Assembly (NCBI RefSeq): GCF_000372725.1
Contig: NW_005199530.1
Span: 64,377-117,767, forward strand
DNA from: Emiliania huxleyi CCMP1516
Taxonomy: Eukaryota; Haptophyta; Isochrysidales; Noelaerhabdaceae
Direction of reading: 5' to 3'
DNA: 53,391 nucleotides
Shown: positions 38,380-47,364 of the stretch, one piece after another
Numbering within the stretch: position 1 is the first letter of the stretch
How the letters are laid out: each line of letters begins with the position of its first letter
Notes under the pieces: model-generated
The model's input: only the letters and a program-made list of their open reading frames with translations
What the model was told of the DNA's origin: nothing
Databases searched by the model: none
Program-made: the position numbers and the translations under genes

Positions 38380-38525
38380 GGCAAAAGGCCCGGGCACAGA
38401 CACAGATTGGGTGTTCCTGACATGCAAGGGCGTGCCTGGTCTGCTCGGATTTGCTGTCTTTTTTTTGTGCAGGCCAAGGCTGTTCTACCAGCCCGATGAA
38501 GGACAAACAAGGTGTAACAACCTAG

Positions 38526-38912
38526 CCGGAGGTGGCGCCATCGCCGGCGCCGCCGCCGGTGTTCAAGACGCTCAGGGAGAAGAAGGCGGCTCAGGCGTCA
38601 GCGGAGGGCTGGGCGGCGGAGGTGGCGAGGGCCGAGGAGCTCTACGAGGAGCTGCGCGAGCGCGCGCCCCAGCACTGCCGCCGTGGCGGCAAGTGGGCGC
38701 GCGAGAAGTTCGTGATGGCGGTGCAGGGAGAGTTCCCACGCGCGCGAGGGGCAGGCGTTCCCAAGGGGACGATCCTGTGCCTCGGCAGGGTGCTCGACGC
38801 GCACGATGAGCAGGATGACGCGGAGGGTGGGCACCGGGACTGGGAGGAGGACCCGCTCGGGTTCGACACCAACCCGATGCTGCTCCGCGCCATGTGCATG
38901 GCGTTCGAGTGA
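38526..38912 (+). CDS. Small charged protein, unknown family (5' exon missing)
   Basis: The open frame starts after a 3' splice-like CCTAG at 38525: PEVAPSPAPPPVFKTLREKK, then a helical GWAAEVARAEELYEELRERA, a basic HCRRGGKWAREKFVMAVQGE and an acidic C-terminus ending LLRAMCMAFE. A stop just upstream and the lack of an ATG mean the first exon lies to the left; I could not place it. Codon use and length (about 128 aa) look genuine. ATATATAT-rich DNA at 38983 may belong to its 3' UTR. TGTAACAACCTAGC occurs at both 38512 and 38992. Confidence 0.45.
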   Translation, partial: PEVAPSPAPPPVFKTLREKKAAQASAEGWAAEVARAEELYEELRERAPQHCRRGGKWAREKFVMAVQGEFPRARGAGVPKGTILCLGRVLDAHDEQDDAEGGHRDWEEDPLGFDTNPMLLRAMCMAFE

Positions 38913-39077
38913 ACGCCGTGCAGGCAGCCCGTGCCTCTTGGTGTACCCCGTTTGTACCGCGTCCTGTGCCCCCGAGTTCATTTAATATATATGTAACAAC
39001 CTAGCATCCTTTCAGCTCTCTTTGATCGAAGCAAGAAACATGACCCAAAAAAGAAAACGTGCCAACACCACACATAC

Positions 39078-39803
39078 ATGGCTCTCATCATCAGAGCGCT
39101 GTCCTTCGCCGCCTGCTGCGTCGCCGTCGCGGGCTTTCGCGTGCCGGCGGCGGTGGCGCCGGCCGCGCCGAGTCGCACCGCCTCGACCCGCGCCGTCGTG
39201 CTCAGCGAGGCTGAGTGCGCGATGATAGACCTCTCGACTGATGACCCTGTTCGGGTGGCTCAGATCATCAAGGGTGCACGCTCACACCGCTGCCGCCCAC
39301 GCCGCTGCCGCCCACTCGCGCCACCATCCTACCCATCCCTCACGCCACCGCCGCCGCGCACCGACCTGCTCACGCCACCGGCGCTGCGCACCACCATCAC
39401 CACCAGGCGCGTGGATGGAGGGCGGCGTCAAGCGCGGCCTGACGGGGAGCGTGCTGGTCCCCGCCGAGAACACGGTCACGATCGTAGCCAAGGGGCCTCG
39501 CAAGCGGCTCGACTCGTTCGCCGACTGGCTCGAGACGACCTCGCAGCTGGTGTCGAAGGTGTCCATCGGCGAGGCGTGCGCTCCGGAGGACGTCGAGCTG
39601 ACGAGCAAGTTCGAGATCGCGGCGGTCGACCCCGCGCTGAGCACGCCGTGGCGCGAGTATCTCACCCAGGCCCGCCCGCGTCTCTCCACACCCACCCGTG
39701 CCGCGGCGGAAAAGATGCGTGGCCGCCACTCTGCTCTCAGGCGACCATCGACGTGAAGAGTGCGGCGGGCAAGACGCACTCGAGCGACGAGGGCCTCGCG
39801 TGA
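39078..39803 (+). CDS. Plastid-type leader plus acylphosphatase-like domain
   Basis: Inferred CDS is join(39078..39273, 39407..39669, 39741..39803), 173 aa. MALIIRALSFAACCVAVAGF is a signal peptide ending at an AxAGF-type site, followed by an Ala/Arg/Ser-rich stretch, the bipartite layout of proteins sent to a secondary plastid. The mature part QIIKGAWMEGGVKRGLTGSV, LVPAENTVTIVAKGPRKRLD, SFADWLE aligns with the second half of acylphosphatase (GLxGxVxNxxxGxVxxxxxG). The catalytic GVxFR loop is not recognisable, so activity is doubtful. Intron 1 is GT-AG (AAGG|GTGCAC); intron 2 is GC-AG (CCCAG|GCCCGC). The C-terminus ends SAAGKTHSSDEGLA. Confidence 0.6.
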   Translation: MALIIRALSFAACCVAVAGFRVPAAVAPAAPSRTASTRAVVLSEAECAMIDLSTDDPVRVAQIIKGARSHRCRPRRCRPLAPPSYPSLTPPPPRTDLLTPPALRTTITTRRVDGGRRQARPDGERAGPRREHGHDRSQGASQAARLVRRLARDDLAAGVEGVHRRGVRSGGRRADEQVRDRGGRPRAEHAVARVSHPGPPASLHTHPCRGGKDAWPPLCSQATIDVKSAAGKTHSSDEGLA

Positions 39804-40141
39804 CGCGTCCTGCGTCGTCCTGCGCCGCGACCTGCGATTTTTGCACACACCATTGACTCATTTGTTTTGCCCTTGCATGCCGGTGAACACATATTCGATA
39901 TTGATATGCACATGCACAGTGTTTGCGCTGCATCGTGCATGCAGTCTCATGGTGCCCTGCGCCTGCCGTGTGCTCCGCGGCTTTGAATAACGACACAATA
40001 CATTGCGTGGCGCGGCGTGATGGGGTTGGGGCATCCATGGCGACACTAAAGCACGCTAAACCTAAAGGTCAAAGACTGAGGAGAGACACACACCGCGGCA
40101 CCATACATGACCGCGACATAAAAAACGGATTCGGCGATTGG
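39804..40141. other. 3' flank, no gene
   Basis: AT-richer DNA with TGCATATCAATATCG-type words. Probably the 3' UTR of the preceding gene and spacer. Confidence 0.4.
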
Positions 40142-40577
40142 GGCCGAGCGTTTTTGATCTCTCGGTCTGTGGGGGGCCGAGCCGCCTCGGGGTGGCGGGC
40201 GGGCGGGCGTTTTGAAAAACAGAAAACAGAAAACAAGGGGGGGGCCGGGGCCCCAGGCCCCCCACTGGGACTCTGGGAGTAGAAAAATACGCCCAAGGGG
40301 GCCACAAGGAGGCGGCGCGGGGAAGCAGCATCAGGTGAGAGCAGGAAGGATGGCGTTTAGGGTCGGCTTTGAACAAGGGTTTCCAGGTTTTAGATCAGTA
40401 TTGGTGTCGGCACACATCCCCACATGAGGTCAGCGGCGCGCAGTGCCTCTCTCGCAGCTAGGCTGATTTTGGCTGTTTTCGAGCTTTGTTTTTGTTTTCA
40501 GACTAGGGGGCCCGACCCCCTCAGAGGCGGCGGGCGGGCGCCCACAGACCGAGGGATCAAAAACGCTCGGCCCGGTT
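40142..40577. mobile_element. Short element with about 33-bp terminal inverted repeats
   Basis: GGGCCGAGCGTTTTTGATCT at 40142 is mirrored by GATCAAAAACGCTCGGCCCG at 40555. Homology extends to CTCGGTCTGTGGG / CCCACAGACCGAG. AAAACAGAAAACAGAAAAC lies inside the left side and a TTTGTTTTTGTTTTC inverse on the right. No coding capacity. Consistent with a MITE or foldback element; target duplication not resolved. Confidence 0.5.
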
Positions 40578-40734
40578 TACCGTTTCCTACGGAGGGTGTG
40601 GTCTCGGGGCTAAGTGCACCGCGGCCGTCCGGCTGTTGGTGTTGCTGCGGGGGCTAAGCGGCCGGGGGCGGCGCGGTGTCTAGGGCCGCATCAGCACGTG
40701 AAGTTCAGGGCGGAGGGTTCGAAGCTCGGGGAGA

Positions 40735-41172
40735 TGCCGGCACTCCCGGCGCGCTGGCGCCATTGCGCATTGGCTGCGCGAGTGGCTCGGTGAGGTTCTT
40801 GCGGTGCGCACCGACCTGGTGAGTCGGCGGACGCACAGGAGCGGCCCAGCGGTGCGGAGCCGCCCGTACGACGGCTTCGCTCTAGCCGCTGCGGGACACG
40901 CCAAGCTCTGTCAGCTCGAGCAGCTGGGAGGTGCCGGGGCGGGGCCCGTCTGGATCAGCGTGCCACGCTGTCTGACGGGTTCACTCCAAGGGCGGCGCGA
41001 CGGCTCGGTGCTAGCCGACTGCGTCGGCGGTGAGGACGAGATTGAGGGCGGGAGCCGGAGTGAGGAAGACGAGACGGGGCTACCGCATGCCGGGACCGAA
41101 CTGATAGCTCGCCCCGTTGGGCGGAAGACTAGGTCTAGGCCTCTGGGAGGGAGACCGAGCGAGCACACATGA
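40735..41172 (+). CDS. Unknown ORF, possibly element-derived
   Basis: The open frame lacks an ATG start: AGAIAHWLREWLGEVLAVRT, DGFALAAAGHAKLCQLEQLG, GPVWISVPRCLTGSLQGRRD, then an acidic-basic tail ending GGRPSEHT. The composition is less GC-biased in meaning than shadow frames, but no domain is recognised. It lies between an inverted-repeat element and repeat R1, so mobile-element origin is plausible. Confidence 0.25.
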   Translation, partial: CRHSRRAGAIAHWLREWLGEVLAVRTDLVSRRTHRSGPAVRSRPYDGFALAAAGHAKLCQLEQLGGAGAGPVWISVPRCLTGSLQGRRDGSVLADCVGGEDEIEGGSRSEEDETGLPHAGTELIARPVGRKTRSRPLGGRPSEHT

Positions 41173-41224
41173 GGTGTAACCGTGTACGTGTGTGCAGGAG
41201 TATGGCGTTGTGTGTCCGTGTTAG

Positions 41225-41452
41225 CTCCGAGTAGAGGGGGCGTTCTGCAGTTAAGGGGAAACCCGGTACACGGAGCCCTCTCGGAGACCCGTGTTTACTT
41301 TGCGGCCCTTTCCCTGCGAACGCGCACCCCCCAGGGCTAGGGCTCTCTTGCCCGCAACCCGATCCCGATCATCTGGCCCGCTGGGTGTGCTTCTAGCCCC
41401 CTGGCCCTGGATGTAGGGGCTAATGACTGCACTCCAAGTGCTCTCCAAGGTT
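41225..41452 (+). repeat. Dispersed repeat family R1, copy 2
   Basis: Same orientation as 1846-2112: begins GCTCCGAGTAGAG and ends GACTGCACTCCAAGTGCTC. It lacks the 19-bp tail insertion found in copy 1 and so gives the empty-site sequence. Confidence 0.75.
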
Positions 41453-41724
41453 TTAGAATCCACAGTACGGTTGGATGCTTTGTGATGTTCTGATGTGTGT
41501 GTCAACTCAGTCAGTGGAGTGCTGATGAGGTAGGTGGCGTGTGTCACCGTATGGAGTGTGGTGAGCGTGTGGTTGGTGCGCGTAGCAGAGAAACGCCATA
41601 AATAAATATAATAAAACGGTCAAACTCTGCTCTGAGTCTCACGAGATGGGATTTAGGGACATGTGTCCCCGCCCTGCACGATCTTGGTGTGAGGGATCTT
41701 CAATCCGTGTCCCCTCACCCCTCG

Positions 41725-42078
41725 TCACAACCCGACACGAAAGAGCGGCAAGAGTTGGGGCTGCGGCTCTACGGCTGCGGCTACGAGAGGGGCCGCGGGG
41801 ACCGGGGTCGCGGGAGAGCCGCTGCGCCGCGTGGACGCGCCTACACCGCTCTTGCTCCGCTCGCCACCTATCTCGCAAAGGTCCAAAGCCATATCCACCA
41901 CCTCTCCTGCACCTCCCCTCCGGCTCGTGTCCTCCGGCAAGTCCTTTCGCCGTATCTCTCGCGCCATCCCCGCCACCGAAGTCCGAAGCACGCGGTGTAT
42001 TCTTCTTATTTTGGCAGCCACTCCCAGCGCAGCACCCAGGGGCACTCTGGCCCACAGTGACGCAAGGATCCATGTCAC
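41725..42078 (-). CDS. Hypothetical minus-strand reading, possible 3' exon
   Basis: The frame reads TWILASLWARVPLGAALGVA, KIRRIHRVLRTSVAGMAREI, then EVVDMALDLCEIGGERSKSG, with plausible helices. It might follow the 42103-42711 reading on the same strand through an intron, but no convincing splice pair is seen. No family recognised. Confidence 0.25.
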   Translation of the reverse strand: MTWILASLWARVPLGAALGVAAKIRRIHRVLRTSVAGMAREIRRKDLPEDTSRRGGAGEVVDMALDLCEIGGERSKSGVGASTRRSGSPATPVPAAPLVAAAVEPQPQLLPLFRVGL

Positions 42079-42102
42079 GTGGAGGGGCGCAGAATTATTT
42101 TA

Positions 42103-42711
42103 TTATCGGAGGAAATCTCGCACGACTTCGAGCACATCGAGATTCGCGAGACGCAGCGGGTCGGCGCTCGCGCCGCTCGCCGCCTCCACGTCGTCGCCTG
42201 TAGAGATAGAGGGTCTTCTGGGAGGGTGCGTGGGAGGTCCCTTTCCTCTGTTTCGCGCGCCATCGCGGTCCGAATCGAGTTGCGTGCCGCCAGACTGCAA
42301 TCGCGTCTGGTCGGAGCTCTCCCGCTCCTCCGCCGCCCCGCTGCTCGAAGGCAAATGGAACGGTGTCTGCTGCTGCGACTCCGCTCGCGCGGGCGGCATG
42401 ATCGACCCGCTCGCGCCCTGGGAGGCCGCCGCAGCGTCTGGGTGCGACGGGTTCGCTCCCGCGCTGCTTCCAGAGCGGCCGGCAGCCGCGTGCTCGTTCG
42501 GCTGCCACTGCGTTACAGCCTCGTCGCCTGCCGCAGGGGAGCCACCGCCCCCAGAATCGTAGCTCTCCTGCCGCGGGCAGGGAGGGGCGGCTCGGGCAGG
42601 AGCGGGCGTGTGCGTGTGTGTGGGGGGGGAGGGGGGGTTGGTGAGGGTTTGTGAGGGGGGAAGCCCCCTCCCTTCGCGCTCCTGCGAGGGGTGGCTCCCC
42701 TCCCCTGCCAT
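42103..42711 (-). CDS. Hypothetical disordered protein exon(s)
   Basis: The minus frame from about 42590 to 42103 reads ESYDSGGGGSPAAGDEAVTQ, GSIMPPARAESQQQTPFHLP, SDQTRLQSGGTQLDSDRDGA and ends DPLRLANLDVLEVVRDFLR. Ser/Gln/Asp use is far more protein-like than the Arg-rich alternatives. The part above 42590 is GT/C-rich and looks intronic. It probably belongs to a multi-exon minus gene extending across the gap at 42928. Confidence 0.4.
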   Translation of the reverse strand: MAGEGSHPSQEREGRGLPPSQTLTNPPSPPTHTHTPAPARAAPPCPRQESYDSGGGGSPAAGDEAVTQWQPNEHAAAGRSGSSAGANPSHPDAAAASQGASGSIMPPARAESQQQTPFHLPSSSGAAEERESSDQTRLQSGGTQLDSDRDGARNRGKGPPTHPPRRPSISTGDDVEAASGASADPLRLANLDVLEVVRDFLR

Positions 42712-42927
42712 GTGGCTCCCCTCCCCCGCCGCCGCCGAGCCTACAGCGATGCGACTCGGACCCGTCGCTCTGCCGCGAAGCTAGCCCCTCTCCCCCTCCG
42801 CCTCCCCTCGCCAAGCCGCGTCTGCGTCCCGAGAGGCGGCTGCGTCTCGCCCCACTGAGAGAAGCCGCCCAGCGTGCCGACGCCCCAAAGCACGGACTGC
42901 GAGAACGGCGCCTGCGTCGCCGCGCCG

Positions 42928-43037
42928 NNNNNNNNNNNNNNNNNNNNNNNNNNNNNNNNNNNNNNNNNNNNNNNNNNNNNNNNNNNNNNNNNNNNNNNNN
43001 NNNNNNNNNNNNNNNNNNNNNNNNNNNNNNNNNNNNN
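42928..43037. other. Assembly gap, 110 N
   Basis: The run of N ends exactly at the start of a strong hairpin (43038-43179), which may have caused the gap. Confidence 0.95.
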
Positions 43038-43179
43038 CGTAGGCGTGTGAGCTGCCGCCGCGGCGCGCGCACGCCCAGTCCCAGTCCCAGCCGGAGCGAG
43101 CGAGAAGCGCACCGCCGCCTCCGGCTGGGACTGGGACTGGGCGTGCGCCCGCCGCGGCGGCAGCTCACACGCCTACGGC
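43038..43179. repeat. Near-perfect hairpin, about 60-bp stems
   Basis: CGTAGGCGTGTGAGCTGCCG (43038) pairs with CGGCAGCTCACACGCCTACG (43159-43178). The arms continue through GGGACTGGGACTGGG with about one mismatch around a 22-nt loop. On the minus strand GTAGGCGTGTGAG follows an exon-like end (LLGMPA), so the hairpin may lie at the 5' end of an intron. Confidence 0.8.
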
Positions 43180-43283
43180 GGGCATGCCGAGGAGCGGCTC
43201 GGCACGCGCGAAGCGTGCTAGGGGCGGCTCTCCCGCGGTCGGGGCCGTGTTGGGCTCGTCGCGCGACTGCGACAGGTCGCTGC

Positions 43284-43404
43284 TGCCTGCGAGGCTGCCT
43301 GCGAGGCTGCCTGCGAGGCTGCCTGCGAGGCTGCCTGCGAGGCTGCCTGCGAGGCTGCCTGCGAGGCTGCCTGCGAGGCTGCCTGCGAGGCTGCCTGCGA
43401 GGCA
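43284..43404 (-). repeat. 12-bp minisatellite GAGGCTGCCTGC, about 10 copies
   Basis: On the minus strand the reading LAGSLAGSLAGS leads into SSDLSQSRDEPNTAPTAGEP, a plausible coding repeat of the hypothetical multi-exon minus gene. The other frames give RQPR or QAAS repeats. Confidence 0.75.
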
Positions 43405-43475
43405 GAGGCTTGCGGGTGAGCGGAGCGGCGGAGCTGCCCGGAGGGCGATGCTGCGGCGTCACTCCCTCGCGTCTA

Positions 43476-43530
43476 CTTCTCGGCTTCACCTCGGGCTACA
43501 TCTCGGCTAGATCTCGGCTAGATCTCGGCG
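43476..43530 (-). repeat. ATCTCGGCTAG 11-bp intron-type repeat
   Basis: TACATCTCGGCTAGATCTCG and neighbours. Same word family as the intron repeats at 16044, 37300 and 44085. Confidence 0.6.
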
Positions 43531-43712
43531 ATGGCCTCCCCCGCGCGTTGCCTCGGCGACCAGCGCCGCGAGGTGAGCTCGCCCGCCTGCTCCGGGGGAG
43601 TGCTGGGTGTCTCTGAGGCCGCCGCAGGGGAGCGGTTAGGATCGGGGGGGGGAGGGGGGGAGGGGGGGAGGGGGGGTGAGGGGGGGGGGAGGGCAGGTTC
43701 CGCGCTCGCCGG

Positions 43713-43918
43713 GCTACATCTCGCCGGGCTACATCTCGCCGGGCGGGATATTGATCTCGCCGGGCGGGATATTGATCTCGCCGGGCGGGATATTGATCTC
43801 GCCGGGCGGGATATTGATCTCGCCGGGCGGGATGTTGATCTCGCCGGGCGGGATATTGATCTCGCTGGGCGGGATGTTGATCTCGCCGGGCGGGATATTG
43901 ATCTCGCTGGGCGGGACC
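43713..43918 (-). repeat. 21-bp minisatellite, about nine units
   Basis: Unit TCGCCGGGCGGGATATTGATC on the plus strand, read GEINIPP on the minus strand. Upstream minus reading LERLLHLPPGGRESREESRE is open into it and stops at GEM. Either a coding heptad repeat or an intron-type array. Confidence 0.8.
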
Positions 43919-44084
43919 AGTGCACGCGGGCGCTCGAGCGGCAGCAACTCTCGGCTCTGTCTCTCGGCTCTCTCTCGGCTCTCTTCTCGGCTCTCTCTCC
44001 CGCCGGGCGGGAGATGCAGCAGCCGCTCGAGCGGGAGGTGCGGCGGGTCCGGATCGACGGGGAAGGAGGCGCACCTGCCGAGAG

Positions 44085-44189
44085 AGAGCCGAGATCTGGC
44101 CGAGATTGGGCCGAGATTGGGCCGAGATACAGCCCAGATTGGGGCCGAGATGGGGCGTTGGCGCGACGGGAGACAGGGAGGCAGCTGTG

Positions 44190-44221
<32 letters not shown>

Positions 44222-44252
44222 TGTGTATGTGTATGTGTGTGTGTGCGGATGA
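44085..44252 (+). repeat. CCGAGATTGGG repeats and (GTGC)n/(GT)n microsatellite
   Basis: Four or five GCCGAGATTGG units (44085-44160) then GTGCGTGCGTGCGTGC and TGTGTATGTGTATG to 44252. Confidence 0.8.
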
Positions 44253-44565
44253 GAGAAAGCGCGGGGGCGGGAAGCCAAAGGCGCGCCCTTTCGGAGTAGC
44301 GCGAGCCACGCGCCGCACGAGCGCCTCCTGCGGCGCCTGCTGCGAGGCGGCCCCCCTGCTGGCGGCCCCCCTGCCCTCTGCTGGCGGGCGGGCGCAGCCG
44401 TGCTGCAGGGCGGCAAACTTGTCTCTGACAGCAGGCGCTTCCATCACACTCCTGCCGCGAGGGAGCGAGGTATTTGGAGGGAGCTCGCTCCACCCCGAGC
44501 ACGCCACCCCCCTTCCTTCCCCGCTCTCTCCAACGCCTCCCTCTCTCTTCTCTCCCTTCGCTCAC

Positions 44566-44765
44566 CGAGGAGCGCCGAGCACGCCCGAATCATCGGCGCC
44601 CTCGTAGCGGAAGGCCAAGACCCGCATGTTGAACTGGCCGAGGACGTTGTTCACCATGATCTGGTAGTCCTCTTTTCCGGGCAAGATTATGGCGCCTGGA
44701 GGCACGGTAGCGAGGCCGTTGCCGGAGGAGTCATGCAAGCGGGGGCCTTTCTCTCCCGGGATATA
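44566..44765 (-). CDS. Probable exon of unknown gene
   Basis: Between a 3' splice-like GGACAG (44766) and a 5' splice-like CG|GTGAGCG (44566/44565) the minus frame reads YIPGEKGPRLHDSSGNGLAT, VPPGAIILPGKEDYQIMVNN, VLGQFNMRVLAFRYEGADDS, GVLGAP. This is balanced, protein-like sequence. Family not recognised. It may be the 5' part of the multi-exon minus gene whose later exons are at 44440-42103. The LINE-like copy at 45153 lies upstream. Confidence 0.4.
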
Positions 44766-45152
44766 CTGTCCGTGCCGCCTTGGAGGCGCTCGAGTACGTT
44801 GGTTTGCTCAAAAGCAGCCACACAGCTCGCGTCGAGCACGGCTCCGATCGAGCGCGCCCCATCCGACAGCACACAATTCTGCGCACCGTCCTGCCGGGCA
44901 CAAAGGTCGAGCACCTACGAGGACGCTGGGCCGTTGGACGGAATGCGTGCAATACCCTACCCCCGAACCAAAGTTGCCTGCACGTAGTGCGGCTGCACTG
45001 CAGCGTTTGGGGCCGCCATGACCGCTTTCTCTATCCAAGGGTTGTTGAGCATGCGCGCCATGGAGTGGTAGGCCCGGCAGCGCCATTTCCCAGGATTGAC
45101 TTAAGAATTCAACAAAAAGAACTCTCTCGCCGCACTGGGCACGGGACTGGCG

Positions 45153-45940
45153 CCATACCCGAAAGAAAGAGGAGGGAGCTCGCGGAAGAGGTGACGAGTG
45201 AACTACAGGTAGTGGGGAAGGCAGCCTCGATTGCCATACAGACATGGGTGCGAAACAACGACAAGACCAAGGCACGGGCAGAGGAACGAGAGAAGAATAT
45301 AGGGTGGATAAAGCGCCTGTTCACGGCATGGAGGGTGAGCCACACCGAACGTACCGAGCGAAGAGCCGAACGGAAGGAGGACGGGGAAGATGACTCCGAG
45401 GAGGACGAACCAGTGGAAATTCAGTTGTCAGATGTCACGATGCATCCGAAGGGGACCCCAGCGCCGGCATCATCCGTAGAGGCACGAGTGTTCGAAGAGA
45501 GAGTGGACCTGAGCAACAACATGACCTGTAGGCAAATGATCGGAGTGGGAGTCAGAAACGTGGTCCTTGCGCGAGGGGAGCTCGATAGACTCGAGGGGCC
45601 AGGATATGCAGCAAGGAGGGCGGAGCTGCGCCGAAAGGCGAAAGAAGCCGAGAGAACAAGGGAACGGCAGGCGGCGGCGGCGCAGGACGAGGCAGAAGAG
45701 AATGACGCGACAGAGGAGGAAGTGACAAGGGAGAGAACGACGAGAGTGGGACGGCCGCGAGGTGGCATGAAGGTTGCAGCGAGAATCGGCGAGAGACTGC
45801 GAAAAGAGATAGGAAGAGGCAGACCCCCTAGGGTGGGCGACGGCTAGCGCTCCACACTCCTCTCCTTAAAATCCCTGTGTGGTGGCGGCGTGCCGTCCTC
45901 CCATCCCTCCCTTGGGTTGTCTGTTTTCTTTCTTTCTTTT
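45153..45940 (+). mobile_element. LINE-like copy, longest uninterrupted one
   Basis: Open from about 45155 to the stop at 45847: IPERKRRELAEEVTSELQVV, IAIQTWVRNNDKTKARAEER, IGWIKRLFTAWRVSHTERTE, an acidic GEDDSEEDEPVEIQLSD, CRQMIGVGVRNVVLARGELD, a coiled coil AARRAELRRKAKEAERTRER and GGMKVAARIGERLRKEIGRG. The 3' UTR has TCCTTAAAATCCCTGTGTGG and GGCGGCGTGCCGTCCTCC, and ends GTTTTCTTTCTTTCTTTTTT. No reverse transcriptase is present, so this is the C-terminus of a longer protein or a non-autonomous derivative. Confidence 0.7.
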
Positions 45941-46470
45941 TTGGCGCGCACTGGCACTAACACACCACTGGAGCCGGAGCTTGTTAGGAGAAGAATTCTA
46001 CGAATACAAGCCCCTCTCACAGCAGACTGGCACGAACTAGCACCACAAAAGGCACAGCAGACAACGGCCCCTTATGGGCCGTCGAAGAGGCCGTCATACT
46101 CCTCCGGCCTCATGAGAAGAAAATACATCGGAGGCGCTATGCGCTGGTCTACCTACCTACCTACCTACCTGGTCTGTGAGAGGTTGACAGACGTGATCTG
46201 TGATCTGCTCCACCCAGTCGTTGGTCGGACTGTGTTTCGCCTTCCCATCAATGTATGTACCGTACCCGGCCGGGCGAGAGGCCGCGCTGATCCCACTCCT
46301 TACCACTCTCAGGGGCAGTAGGTGGGCGAGCTTCAAGCGCGCTCATCTCGATCGAGAAGGCGTCGCTACGCGCGGTTCCGCGGGGGAGCTTCGTCGACGG
46401 GTGGGGGTGGGGGACCGCAGCGCAGCCTCCAGGCCAGAGTGAGTGCAGAGAGGTTCTCGAGGTTCTCGAG
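45941..46470. other. Repeat-derived spacer
   Basis: GGCGCGCACTGGCACTAACA resembles the distal part of the SINE-like element (inverse at 31008-31028); (CTAC)5 at 46150. No gene seen. Confidence 0.4.
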
Positions 46471-46660
46471 GTGGATATCCTTTGGCCGCGTTGGGTAGCG
46501 AGGATTGGTGTGACGCGATCCACGCAGGCGTGTTTTCTGGCGGCCGACCGTCAGTGCACGGAGTTGCCCCTTCTCCGACTGCCCCGGCTAGTTCCCGAGG
46601 TCGTCGGGTGTGACCCTGCCTGCGTCCCCCGAGACCTAGCGCGGGTGGGTTGCCGGCACC
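46471..46660 (+). mobile_element. SINE-like element (long copy)
   Basis: Starts GTGGATATCCTTTGGCCGCG after GGTTCTCGAGGTTCTCGAG; the same GGTTCTCGAG lead occurs at the 31234 copy. Collinear with that copy through GGAGTTGCCCCTTCTCCGAC and GACCTAGCGCGGGTGGGTT. No coding capacity, internal A-box-like TGGCCGCGTTGG. Confidence 0.6.
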
Positions 46661-47364
46661 ATCGGGCGGCGCCACACGCGACACGGATGGAGGGAGTCGG
46701 GTTTGCCATCGGCGGGCCATGAGGGCGCTGAGAACTCAAGGCTGAGTTTTTGCTCCACTTTCGATGTGGCGGAGTATATTTTGGTAGGTTCGATTGACTC
46801 GTGTCGGCTGCCCAGATAGCAAGGCCCGAGAGGAAGTCATGAAACCCAGGCAGATCATCCGCGCTGCCGGCCGCGCGAGCCCGGCAGCACGAAGACGCTG
46901 CATCAGAATGGGAATGGTGTCCCTATTGCCGTGAATGCAAAGCCTTAATTTTGGCATTGCGATTTGGAATCGGAATCGCGAGAATCGCGAATGGCAGACG
47001 CGCCTGGCTGCCAGTGGCCGCCGCGGGGCGGCACGACCCCTTCACGCCATCCAACGTCGGACCCAACACGCCGAGGCAAGCGCGCGCCGACAGCTGCGAT
47101 CCGGAGACATACTCTCTGTCTTGCCACAACAACGCATACTCTATATCGGCTTTACACACCTGGTCCTGCGGCTCTAAACGATTTAAACACAGCTAACCAA
47201 CCCCAACTAATTCTACAGTCACACTCCATACACACTCACAGCTAAGTGACGTCACACAGATTTCACGTCTCACGAACACGCATACCGGACAACGCGCACT
47301 CCCACAAAATACCCCCCTGCAAAAATGTAAGCTGGGAAGGCACCCTCGTCACACACGCCTGAGA
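46661..47364. other. No gene identified
   Basis: Lower-GC DNA with AATCGGAATCGCGAGAATCG-like words (46969) and a CACTCCATACACACTCACAG stretch near 47220. Likely 3' flank of the minus gene at 47365. Confidence 0.4.

Noticed and set aside
42651..43616. 321-aa plus frame across the second gap
   Set aside because: Crosses N bases and translates a hairpin and 12-bp repeats; Arg-rich, no domain.
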